Source: Hydractinia symbiolongicarpus (Eukaryota; Cnidaria; Hydrozoa; Anthoathecata; Hydractiniidae). Taken from it: a stretch of DNA of 64,000 nt. The DNA lies in contig NC_079882.1 in NCBI RefSeq assembly GCF_029227915.1, positions 3,658,001-3,722,000 on the forward strand. The letters run 5' to 3'. Made by a program: the position numbers and the translations under genes. This document shows positions 14,601-24,300 of this stretch, piece by piece. How positions within the stretch are numbered: position 1 is the first letter of the stretch; the number at the start of each line of letters is the position of its first letter. The notes beneath the pieces were generated by a model. It saw nothing but the letters and a program-made list of their open reading frames with translations, was not told where the DNA came from and ran no database searches.

Positions 14601-17600
14601 CAGTTTAATTGGGATGAGAAGAAAATCATTGACAGAGAATCCAGAACAACAGCCAGGAAGATTAAAGAAACCATCAACAGTGTAGAACGTAACAAACACA
14701 TAAACAGCATCTCGGATCAACTTCCTGAGATTTGGTTACCAGCCCTACAGAAGAAGTCCTGAGATTTGGTTACCAGCCCTACAGAAGAAGTAGAAAATTT
14801 TAATTACCGTAATTAACTGTAATTATCAGGTCGTTTCTGATTGGTTAATTTTTGTGAATTTCGATCCTCTGCAATTATATAGATACATGTGCAACAACAT
14901 TTTACTTTGCCCGATGATGAGAGAAGGATCTCCCGAAACGTCGCCTACTAAACTATCATGTTCAAGAAATGATAAACTTTCCACGGTTTAAAAATAGTCA
15001 GTCACTTATTTTTGCTTGGGTAACCTTCAGTTACCTAGCTATATATAGTCTTTTAAAAAAATGAAAATTGATTCTTGACAGTTCCTTATATTAGACTGAC
15101 ATAGCAAGTAGGAACAAAAGTTACTTCACAAATAAGCAGATACAAACAATTTTCGGCGTGGCTAAAGAACCGGCACCGGCTCTTCAGCTAAAGAACCGGT
15201 AAATTTTTAACCGACTCTTTAACTTAAGAACCGGTAAATTTTTAGGTCACGTGATTCATCTCAACACCATGCATGCGGTGTGCATCCCTCATGGGGCTCT
15301 TTCCGAAATGGCTCTCGTTGCCGAAGGTCAGTTGTACTCTTCGTTTGAAGAACTACAACAAAAAATTAGCTTGTATATAAGCAGAGAAATTATACTGAAT
15401 TGTGGATAAGGTATTGTAGAACCATAAAAGCAGCACAGGGAAGGGTTAGAATAAAATTAAATCCTGATTTGAAATTTTACGAGTTAAAGTATGCATGTGT
15501 AAAACAGAGTAAGATCGTTCAAATCTCGTGGCTCAGGATTGCGAACGTCATCTTAAGTAATTTTTTTTTTATTTATGCTTTTTAGTGAGAAGATTCTCCT
15601 AAATTGTCAGCTCTTTTATTTTGTAATGTTTTCCATAGAACTATGCAAGAAGGATGCCCCTTTACCATAGCTGTAAAAGTGTCTAACGATGGAAAAACTT
15701 GAAAGTAAATCCTGTCAGTCAGTTAAGTATGCCTTATTCAATGCACATCTACTTGTTCAAATTGTTACATTCTTTCTTGGTTAATCTCTGCCTTTAACAA
15801 TTCATGTTCATCTGCAGTAAAAGGTCTTTTGTATAATTTCCTCAAGTTTAAATAAAAAAGAACAAGAGGCATATTCTTCTTTTTTTAAAGCAGTCTGGTA
15901 ACAAGCTAAGAGGGTTCCTTTCATACTCATGCTGCCATTACATAATGTTGGGAGGTAGGGTGACAAATGATGTGCCACTTTTTTCATAATTAGGCCTGTT
16001 ATTGTGCTAAATGTTTTTGAATAAGCTTTTACTGTAATGCAATTCTCACAGTTCGTTAGGAATTGCATAAAACTCCTGTGGTCTAAGGGTAAGATTCTTG
16101 TGGAGAATTTCATAAGAGATCCAGGTTCAAACCTTGGCAGGAGTTAATAGGACCAAAGGTAATGCCTCTCTTTGGCCATGCTCTTTTTTTTTTGCAGATT
16201 CAGTGTGCAAAAGCAGTATTTAGAAATATGGCATGACAAGTGAATAAATATATATTTAAGTTTTTATAATTCTAATTTTAGAATGCTCTCTTTCCATTGC
16301 ATTTTTTGATCATATAGTACTCCAATATCCACTTTTATTTCAGAAGTTACTGATTACTTATCTTCTTTAAAAAAACCTTTTAACCAGCACTCCATCTCTG
16401 AAAAAAACCGGTGCTTAACCCTATTCGGTCCGGGGGGGGGGCGGATTCCGCCCCCCCTGACAGTTTTTTTTTTAATAACTCCTGATTGCTTTGTTATATG
16501 GCTATGATACTTACTGAGTTTCAACATTTATCTATTAGACACCTGCATGCTAATTTTTTAGGTCCCATACCTTTCAGAGGCTTTGACATTGGTCATTACT
16601 CGAAACTACCCCTAAAAATCTCTACGAAATCCTTATAATGGGGAAAATAAAATAACTCCTGTTAGGATTATCCTTAGAACTTGAAACTTGCAACACAACT
16701 TTGTTTCATCAAGAAGAATCATTTGGAATAATTTGAACATGTGACTAACCCGATTTCCCGATTTTGTTGGATTTTACCCGAAAATCGGAAAAAACGGATT
16801 TTCGGGCAAGTTTTGGCAATTTTTTATCTGATCCATGTAAAAACCGGAAGATATGTTAAATAACTTTTATTTAGCTTTCAGAAACTTCAAACAGAATGTA
16901 AAAATTCGCTCTAGAACAAAAATAATTATATTTCAAGCAGATAGTGGCATTTTTAACAATTTTCAAGCTTCTGATGACGTCACAGAAAATGTGCTGACGC
17001 AAGCAAATGTTTATTGGCGCCATTTTGTTCCTTTTATGACGTAATATAAGTGTGCCAAGTTTGATTCAATTTGAGCAACCCTATGAAAAGTTATTAAGGG
17101 GGGGCGGAATCCGCCCCCCCCCCGGTCATAGTTTGTTCGAAAAACCCCGGACCGAATAGGGTTAAGTCTATTAAATCGCACGAAAAAAATCCAGCACTCC
17201 TAATGAGTCTCACAAAAAAACCAGGCACTCTAATATCTCTACAAAAAACCTGGCACTTTAAGGTAACCTTGTCTTCTACAAAAAACCGGCACTCTAAATC
17301 TCGTAAGTATCTTACAAAAAACTTGGCTCACTAGGTCTAATAAGTCATACAAAAAATCCGGCTCTCTAGTCTAATGACAGTCAGGGATAACCGCAAATTA
17401 GGCTATAATAGTCTAATTAGTCTACGATAGCCTATTTAGGCGATTTATCTCTTCTAATTAGGCTATCAACATGGTTTTTGCTGCCTATCGCTGTTCTGTT
17501 GCATAATCGCAATGATTTTATTAGCTAAAAACATTCTATAGAACCCCCTTTTGATGGTCCAAATATATTTTTCTTTATTATTTGCGCTGTCCGAAGATAT

Positions 17601-18645
17601 AGCGTTTAGTTTGTTTTGATTAAGAACGCATGCGCTGTGTTACGGCTTCTTTGTTTTACGGCCATGGTTGCTTCTGAAAAAAGACTAAATTTCCTGTGCG
17701 CATATTTTCAACATGGTGGCGCATAGCCTAAATAGACTATTTCTCGTCTAATTAGCCGATTCAAAGACTTTTGACGTATAATTTTTAGTCCCGTGAAGCA
17801 AACTATAAAAAATTTTGCTCGAACAAAGATGATGTAATGAGCAACAAAGCTCCGAAAGAAGATGGTGCGACCAAACGTGGTTTTCGAGATAATCATAAAA
17901 GAAGATAGCAAATTGCCTAAATAGAGATACTCGCCTAAATAGTCTATGAAAAATCTCTTAACTAAGCTACTAGCCTAATTTGGCGTGATAGCCTAATTTG
18001 CCGTTATCCCTGACTGAATGAGACTTACGAGAAAAAAAACCCAGTTCTCTGAGTATTACTGCAAAAAAACCGTCACTCTAATTTTTACGGAAAAAAAAAC
18101 GGTTCTCTAAGTATTACTGCAAAAAAACCTGGCACTTTAATTTTTACGAAAAAAACCATTTTACTTCGTTGCGCACATGTCATTTTTAAATTTACCGGTT
18201 CTTTAAGCAATTTTGAGCTTAAAGAGCCGGTACCGGTGCACTAGCCACGTTCAACAATTTTTGACTAAGAACTAAAAAAATTAGAGATTTGCTGGCTCAA
18301 ATTGGAGTTTTCAACATTGAACCGCCTTTGCGGTTCCTCCTGGAAACAATTGACAGGGTATATTCCTCAAAATTAGTGAGACTAACTAACCACATAAAAT
18401 ATAAATCACACTAGCTCTGACAAAATACAATTGTCAACAAAGCCACGTGTGAATCCGCAAAACATGGCGCATCGCTTTCTATTGGTTCATCGCATTCTTT
18501 CAGTTCATTGCAGAAAAAAATAATAAACTAAGGGTAACCTGTATCGTTTCGATCCATAGTTTATCCCATACACAAGTAAACAAGCAGCAACTGTTGATTT
18601 TTTCCAGTGTTTCCTCAAGGTAAAGCTCAGTCCTCCGTCTGCCAT
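2621..18645 (-). CDS. AGK: Acylglycerol kinase, mitochondrial (15 exons)
   Basis: Mitochondrial lipid kinase that phosphorylates mono- and diacylglycerol; in vertebrates it is also a TIM22 import subunit (family knowledge). Exons: 18645-18539, 11866-11827, 9329-9250, 9092-9017, 8444-8349, 8251-8219, 8037-7940, 7784-7736, 7517-7408, 6636-6573, 6321-6010, 5924-5860, 5510-5470, 2933-2878, 2731-2621. All phases join, giving 445 residues (human AGK 422). Landmarks in order: N-terminal TLRKHWKKSTVAACLLVYG, which resembles the AGK import/membrane segment; VILNPQAGN; LFQKNAAPIFYLAGIDVT; the kinase loop VVVAGGDGTLQEVVTG; PIGVLPMG; WLLGPLKKY; EWPP; and C-terminal SYGIDGEIFDARPIQV. Exons 2 and 6 are only 40 and 33 nt. 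The acceptor of exon 9 is uncertain: 7517 fits best but has a poor pyrimidine tract. Intron 13 holds a separate gene, and intron 1 (6.7 kb) is full of transposon DNA. Confidence 0.93.
2969..3022. repeat. Direct repeat, 27 bp x 2
   Basis: Two adjacent near-identical 27-bp units, each beginning AAATCCGGCGTGG, lie in AGK intron 13 just upstream of exon 14 in transcript terms. They are visible directly. No function is suggested. Confidence 0.8.
4266..4865 (+). CDS. Atypical intronless Rho-family GTPase nested in an AGK intron
   Basis: Intact 199-residue frame on the strand opposite AGK, entirely inside AGK intron 13 (2934-5469). It has a Ras-superfamily layout: P-loop GDKNVGKTS (residues 16-24), G3 position WDGIISGYK (61-69), G4 NKTD (120-123), a Rho-type insert region, G5 ECSAV (165-169), and C-terminal lysines followed by the CaaX box CTIL (196-199). 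Leu at the last position predicts geranylgeranylation and membrane attachment. The ECSA motif, insert and CaaX box favour Rho over Ras or Rab. Residues needed for GTP hydrolysis are changed. The Gly12 equivalent is Lys18, the Ala13 equivalent Asn19, and the DTAGQ motif reads DGIIS, so the Gln61 equivalent is Ser. The usual switch I sequence is unrecognisable. Like vertebrate Rnd proteins it may stay GTP-bound, or it may bind nucleotide poorly. Lack of introns suggests a retrocopy that has since diverged. AATAAA lies 66 bp past the stop. Confidence 0.85.
   Translation: MAKNKNILTKKIIIVGDKNVGKTSILKNIPSNRHCTVEQVSANKFEVKLYMKRKMIQFVIWDGIISGYKTDYRHIAYKNTDLILVCYSADSKSSLENVEKNWIPEIQTYCPDTPHILVANKTDVRDAITKSNHDNAGDFNDSDEYINWTQGEHLAEKLESLAFTECSAVKREGLETLVGKAVEAFLGPKKEKHKDCTIL
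4931..4936 (+). promoter_or_regulatory. Polyadenylation signal AATAAA for the Rho-like gene
   Basis: Canonical AATAAA hexamer 66 bp downstream of the Rho-like stop codon, on the same strand. The position suits a short 3'UTR. In AT-rich DNA such hexamers also occur by chance. Confidence 0.5.
7594..7608. repeat. Homopolymer G run (poly-C on the AGK strand)
   Basis: Fifteen consecutive G on the plus strand in AGK intron 8, about 80 bp upstream of the exon 9 acceptor in transcript terms. On the transcribed strand it is a C run and might act as a pyrimidine tract for alternative acceptors. It is also a likely sequencing or assembly slippage site. Confidence 0.85.
9330..11826. other. AGK intron 2, no other gene seen
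   Basis: A 2.5-kb intron between the 40-nt exon 2 and exon 3. It is AT-rich on both strands. I found no exon-like frame, RNA gene or terminal inverted repeat in it. Confidence 0.55.
14375..14990 (+). mobile_element. Penelope-like element fragment with GIY-YIG endonuclease remnant
   Basis: Three pieces in AGK intron 1. About 14385-14486 is an inverted copy of a terminal segment also present at 38460-38545. About 14487-14790 encodes a GIY-YIG (Uri-type) remnant: VYIGETKRKFKQQVQEH in one frame, then HSWSRSHQFNWDEKK and LPEIWLPALQ in another, so a frameshift lies near 14568. About 14850-14988 is a direct terminal segment nearly identical to 38351-38489. Penelope-like retroelements pair a reverse transcriptase with this endonuclease. 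Here only the endonuclease end is left. A 34-bp unit is duplicated in tandem at 14723-14790. The copy is dead. Confidence 0.8.
16072..16144 (+). tRNA. tRNA-like sequence or pseudogene (possible SINE head)
   Basis: A 73-nt cloverleaf-like segment. The acceptor arms ACTCCTG and CAGGAGT pair perfectly over 7 bp. The A-box resembles TGGTCTAAGGG. The D-stem GTCT/AGAT pairs, and the T-arm CCAGG-TTCAAAC-CTTGG pairs and contains the B-box GGTTCAAACC. The anticodon arm is abnormal: a 6-bp stem CTTGTG/CATAAG with an 8-nt loop instead of 5 bp and 7 nt. I therefore cannot assign an anticodon and favour a pseudogene or tRNA-derived repeat over a working tRNA. It lies inside the hAT-like element. Confidence 0.5.
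16419..17161. mobile_element. piggyBac-like MITE (743 bp) in a TTAA target
   Basis: Begins CCCTATTCGGTCCGGGG and ends with the inverse, CCCCGGACCGAATAGGG, directly flanked by TTAA at 16415-16418 and 17162-17165. TTAA duplication plus CCC-starting ends is the piggyBac signature. Both ends also carry a long G run next to GCGGATTCCGC or its complement. There is no transposase; the internal open frame at 16853-17044 has no family resemblance. It is inserted inside the hAT-like element, so it arrived later. A degenerate relative lies at 25889-26549. Confidence 0.8.
17378..18016. mobile_element. Short inverted-repeat element CAGTCAGGGATAAC...CTG (639 bp)
   Basis: The left end CAGTCAGGGATAACCGCAAA and the right end GCCGTTATCCCTGACTG-type sequence are inverted copies over about 26 bp with one mismatch. 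A 5-bp direct repeat, AATGA, flanks both ends. The interior has repeated AATTAGGC/GCCTAATT motifs and no coding sequence. Superfamily is not assignable by eye. It is nested in the hAT-like element. Confidence 0.65.
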
Positions 18646-19095
18646 CTTTATATTTCTCGGAAAAACTGGTGAAATTAATTTACTCCCCGGACCAGATGGA
18701 TTATATTTTTTGAGCATCAAGTCGTGCCCAATGATGGTGCCCGCCAGAAATCATCTAGTTGTGCGGAAAATGGTAGATGAAATGGTTAGATATGTTTTTT
18801 GTAGTGCATATCATAATACCCTTACAACTTGCATACCCTTGGCGAGGATTCAATATGGGCGAGTAAATGTCGCCATAAACTCGGCTTCCCAAGCCATGTG
18901 AGGCCCGTTGGATGTCGTAGGGAGTTTTCTCTTAAAGCGCGGACCCTAAGTGGGTCTGCGCAGCTCAAAATGGGCATTAAATACTTTAGGATTTGCCATC
19001 TAAGTCCCTTCTGGAAATAATAGACAGGGCATACCTCTCGATATTTTGTGAGGCTAGCCATGTAAAATAAGATGGAAGCTAGCCTGCTGTAATTG
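18330..19095 (+). repeat. Two diverged copies of a ~90-bp dispersed repeat
   Basis: About 18330-18420 and 19004-19095 share a diverged pattern, both including GACAGGG(T/C)AT, a GTGAG(A/G)CTA motif, and a following TAAAATA stretch. Similarity is partial, and the family is unknown. The first copy lies in AGK intron 1, the second upstream of the AGK start. Confidence 0.4.
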
Positions 19096-21375
19096 TTATA
19101 AACATCAGAAAAAAGAAATAGATTTCGGCAAATCCAAGTATTTATTGACAAGCTTTCAGGGAAAAATTGCACCAAATGATCACGTCTCTACAAGAGTGGT
19201 TCAAAATTAATAAAAACAAATTATTTTCTTGAAAACATGTGGTCGTGATGAAGTATGGATCGAAGCAATAGTCTGTGCAATTTATGGCCTGTTCGCGGAG
19301 TCAGCTGAAAAAAAATTTAATTTAATTTTTGATTTTTTCAATTTCTATTCGGTTTGTTTTGGTTGCAACAATGGTATATAAATAATCTGTCCCGTCATTT
19401 CGGCAGCTGTTATGTCGATTGTTTATTATTGTTGCAGTCGACACGGAGAGTGTGCTAAATTACTTGCGTTAAATCCCAACGTGACCACGTACCCACGTGA
19501 CTACGTACCTTATTGCTCTACGTGTTTATTTTTTGTGTCTTAGTGATTAACTTGTCTTGGGTTGCCCGTCCGTGTGTTATATATTTATTTACACTTATTA
19601 GGTTTAAGGATAGTAATGAAACGTCATTATTTCGACGCATAAACATTTAACAGTGTGTTAAGAAAGAAATGTTGCTCGTCCAAGTAAATTGCTACGTTAC
19701 TGATGTGGTACCAATACATCCGCAGATCTGGAAGATTATATCAAATAAAAACAGCTCAACCTCGTTCCAAGTGTCGGTTGGGATCAGGACGGCGAGACAA
19801 GCATGTTCGCATCGCCGTTTGGAAGTCAGAAAAGATACAAGATACACTGGCGATGAGGTTGTAAACAACGGTTCTCTTCGTCTTTCTTAAGATTTGCTTT
19901 TCAAGGTATATACCTCTATATGTCTCGCATGTCTCGCATTTCTCTCAGGGCCTGTAGCGTTTTTTTCATTTAGGATTGACTTGAAATTCGCCCAAAATAC
20001 GAAAACTCGCATGCAATACAAAAACTTTAAACCCAACATTCTTTATATCTTTGCTATTCAATACACTGCCGAAAAAAATCCTTAGCTGAGAATTGCCATT
20101 ATTTTATTTGTTGTTTTTCAATATCATCACCTTAAAGATATTTGCGCCGTTTCGATATAAAAAAGAGGCAAAAAGCGCTTAGCTGGATAAAGTAAACTTG
20201 TGATATCCCTAGAAAGCGCAAAATACCGTGCGTCAGTCTATACCGCACCACACCGATCTACCGTCTCCCTGTTTATTCTGTATCACTATTAAGACAGAGA
20301 ATTTCTCCACTCCACTTTTAACCTTTCACACCCTTTGTTGATGTTACGCGACAAGTGTCATCTCGCTTTTGATTTGTGCTTTCCCAGCCTTGAAATAATG
20401 ATCTATCATTTCATTTTCGAAAATGATATATCACAGGAGTTAGAGTTGCTGTGATGGATTAACCTGAAAAAAACATGAACGTTCCTTAAATTAGAAATCG
20501 TCGTAACTTTCTATTTTTTGAAAATATTAAACCACATCTGTCAGCACGTTGTGGATTCCAGAGGGAGTTACAATTATTTCTTTATTGCTGACAATTTTGT
20601 ACTGGCGGGGTTTGCACAGTTAAAGACTCATTTCTTTTTTTTATTAAAAATTCCATTCTTCATATCTGCCTTGTTGCTCCCAAAAGTTTTAGTGTATTTA
20701 TTTACGCAAGACTCGCACTCCTTCTTATCTTCACGCTTGGTTGTTAATGTTCATGTCGTAGTTTCTTGTACTTTAATCTTGCACGATTTAAAATAATCAC
20801 CCATACGATGTGTCGCATACATGTTTTTTTATAAGCAACACAAAATTTTGGCTAAGGCCTAATGTTGCTTAATTTTACTGTAGTTTGCAGTATTGTTGCT
20901 TATATTTGTTGTTTGTTGACTATGTACTTTAGGAGATCAATTTCACGCATCTGGGTCAGCTGGTTCGATAATCAAAATCAAACTTTCATTTTAATCACAT
21001 TTGTTGTTCATATTGAAGAAAAACTACTTTGCATATCACTAATATATTGCCTGGTAGTGAGCGGTCCCCAGAACCCTTTTTGTTGTATAAAATTTGAGTT
21101 TTTTAGTGTCCTTGTTGTTTATTCTTCTTTTTACTTCATTTCAGGCTGGCTGTTGCTTCAAGTTGGTTCGGTTTTTAAAGTATTTAAGTATTTAAGTATT
21201 TTTGTGTGTAGATCTGCTCAAAACATTTGATTTTGGGGTGTAAGAAGATTAAAAAAGCGGTCGTCCTCGTCATTTGTTCCATGTGCTATTTGTAGAATTT
21301 GGTCTTGAAATTTAAAATCTGGTCCTGGGTTTTAATTTCATTCTGGACAAGAAAAAAGCCAAGGAGGCCAACAAT
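18646..21375. other. Intergenic between divergent AGK and the mitochondrial gene
   Basis: A 2.7-kb head-to-head spacer. A TATATAAATA box occurs at about 19375, and 19380-19900 looks vaguely like an LTR or leader remnant, but I could not find paired ends. Frames at 20518-20796 and 20862-21230 are hydrophobic, AT-driven and unlike any known family. I do not call them genes. Confidence 0.5.
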
Positions 21376-24300
21376 ATGGCTGCTTCCAGAGCATTTTTAC
21401 GCCAGTTAGGCAATTTTGCCACAGTGCTTAAGCCATCATCTGCAAGTAAATTAACAAGTATTGCAGGTTTATAATTTCTTTTAATATTTTTTGTTGAAAT
21501 TTAGATTTACATCTTACCTGTTTCAGATGTAATAGTTTTTTCTATCACCATGCATTGCTTTTTAAATCAAACGGAAGTGTTGCTAGCTAGGGAAAGGAAC
21601 TGTATATTCGTACGCACTTTAATATGAAATAAAGTGCGTATTAATAGTGTGTAGCGCTATTCATACGTAGAAAAAAGGAAAAAGAATCCTAACCCTAACC
21701 CTAAAGCACTTTACGTACGAATAGCGGATGAACATATACGTACTCAAAAATGGGCAAAAGTGCGTACGAATATACACTACGCTAGGGAAAAGCGACGACG
21801 TCAAACGACTTCAAGATTTTTAACAACATTAGACTGCTAAGTTCTGCTTCTACCTTTATTCTGGAATATCAGGTTAATTTGAGAAAAGATGATGACAATT
21901 TAACAATTTATTGATTCAATGGCTGCAGGGATGTTTTGTGCAAAGTAAAGCAATATAATGCAGCGTAACCTTTATATATTTTTTACTTTTCAGTAGTAAG
22001 CTCTTTCGCTCTGGTATTTTCATGGCAGGAAAAAGATGCTAGATTTTGTTGAAGAGAGGTTTTTTATGTGGATTTCTTCTCATGGAACATTGTTTGGGGT
22101 TTTAATATTAATACCTCCCGCTTAAAATCAAGTTGAGCTCATATGAAAGATCTTTGAAAATTGTCTAGAAATCTTTTTATTTTTTCAAAAATCTTTATCC
22201 GTTTTCGAGATATTTGTCTTAAAAGTAGCGCTAATTATGCGAATTTGTAACGTCATCAGTATGCATTGAGCATAATTATGGTAACTAAATAAAAAAAAAT
22301 ATGTAAAATGTTCAAAACCTGTCAAAGCGGCTAGAAAACATTTTTAACTCTATATGGCTTTTCAAATATGTTAAATTAACACCCTTGCAGAGCATACTCA
22401 TGATATCATGCATAATTAGTGAATCTTCTTAGTCCAAATTCTAAAGAACCAATGAAGCATTTAATTTAAATGTTCAAATTCCTGGACAACCTTCTTGATT
22501 TTTCATGGGAGGTAACCTTTAAATATAATATTAATATAATATTAATATTATCAAGTGTAAATTTCATCCTTCTGATTTATTTGAATTTATTTAAATTTCT
22601 AAAAATGCCTTTGTGTGAGGAAATGATATTTAATTTGCTTCACCAGATGCGAGAGCCAAAAAGAAATCATGTAGAAGGTTAGGAAAACAAAAAAACTAAA
22701 TTTTTGTTAAATAAAATAAATCAGGCTATTAAGAGTTCATGTCTAGTGCATGTGTTTAAAAATGTGTAAAAAAGAGCAATACTTCCAGTATTTTATCATT
22801 CGTTTAAAAATTTTCATTGTAGCTGCAATAAGTCAGTCATTTGTCAGTCGTTTTAATCATTTCCTTTACCAAACATAAAAGCCTTTTGTCGTAAACACAA
22901 GTCATCATATTATGAAATAGTATCTTTGTATTTGTGTATACGTAGTCACATCTCATTTCTGTCTTGGCAGTGAAAAATAATTACTTAAATAATTCTTTCC
23001 TTTATCATAGCTCAGAAAGAAGGGGTTAAAAGGATCAGTAAGTCGTGAAAATTGTAAAACTCATTTGTCAACACAGCTACAGAGTTTAGTCAGTCAGGAC
23101 AGAAAACCAGTAATTTAAACAGTAGTCAATTAATTAGAGCATATGGATTAGTTAAAATGTATATAACAAACAGAACAGTGACGTTTACTGAGTGAAATTT
23201 TAAAGTATCCATCAAAAATATATGGCATTTGGTCAAGTGATACATTTATTAACAAAAACACTGGGAAATTTTTATTTTGTGTTACATTTTAAGCATTTTT
23301 AATTCATTTTATTATGGAGATAGAAACAGAGAAGTAGATTAAACTCATCTCAATGTGCATTGAAATGTTTTTCAAATTTTTTTTGTTCCACATCCCTTTG
23401 ATATCCATTTGCGATGTGCATTTCACTGGATTTTTACAAAAACAACATTACTTAATCCTTTCCGTGTTGTCATAACAACTTTTTAATTATCTTTAAAATT
23501 CCAGAAATCAGCTTTTTAAGAAGTTTTTTACCTTTCTGTATGTCACTAAAATTTAGCATGATCAAGGCCTGAGTCAAGGGTGAGTCAAAACTATAAAAAA
23601 GTAGAAGAGTTGATAGTCATTTTTTATAAATAGTGTAATTTTATAATTAGAGTTATTAAAAGTTTCGTTAGGCCCATTTCTAGTATTTTTTGCTTGTTGA
23701 CACAGTCATTTTAAACTGATATATTGTTTGAATCCCTAATCAATTACGCAATTTTATAACTTATAAACATACCAACTGTTTTCTTGACCAATAAAATTTA
23801 CTGAAACTGACACTCACCAGAATTAAAAAGACAACATGAAAAGTTTCACAACTGATCACGTCACAGATATTTTCAATGCAAAAAAAAAGAGTTCAACCTC
23901 CTTCTTATTTCTACCTCAATGATTGTACAGTACATTTTTTTCTGCAGTTCTTGGCCTTATTGTTTTTATAAAAAAATCCTATTACTGGTCTTATTTTATA
24001 CATTGTTTTTATAAACAACATACTTTTTTGATTTAAGATATTTCTTAATTTTACAGCAGTTTTTTTGAAAATAATAAAGAGCGTGACTCCTATTTTATAT
24101 GTTCAAAAACTTTCAGTAATTGTCCTGTCAATTTATATCCTTTGTGCTTGTGATTTTTTTTTTAAAAAAAATATGATGTGTGAAGTGCGTATGTCATGCA
24201 TCCTTCAAAGCCTTATTGTACACAAACAAAGTACAAATAGAGAAGGTAGTAGGGAAAGGAAACACCAAGAGGCCTTATCGTCTTTCCTTATCGTATTTCA

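Larger units (their letters stand above)
15154..18253. mobile_element. Non-autonomous hAT-like transposon, 3.1 kb, with 8-bp target-site duplication
   Basis: The ends are imperfect inverted repeats: CGTGGCTAAAGAACCGGCAC at the left and the complement of a TACCGGTGCACTAGCCACG-type sequence at the right. Both carry several internal AGAACCGG/CCGGTTCT motifs. The flanks share a perfect 8-bp direct repeat, ACAATTTT, at 15146-15153 and 18254-18261; an 8-bp duplication is the mark of hAT-superfamily insertion. The interior has short repeats of the type AAAAAACCGGCACTCTAA near both ends and no intact transposase. It lies in AGK intron 1 and hosts two other insertions and a tRNA-like segment. Confidence 0.75.

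Noticed and set aside
19375-19900. Possible solo LTR: TATATAAATA box, then a leader-like CTGGCGATGAGG motif
   Set aside because: No paired terminal repeats, primer site or target duplication could be located by eye.
20862-21230. 122-codon hydrophobic frame just upstream of the mitochondrial gene
   Set aside because: Composition follows the T-rich DNA, with no family resemblance and no splice or polyA context. Likely chance.
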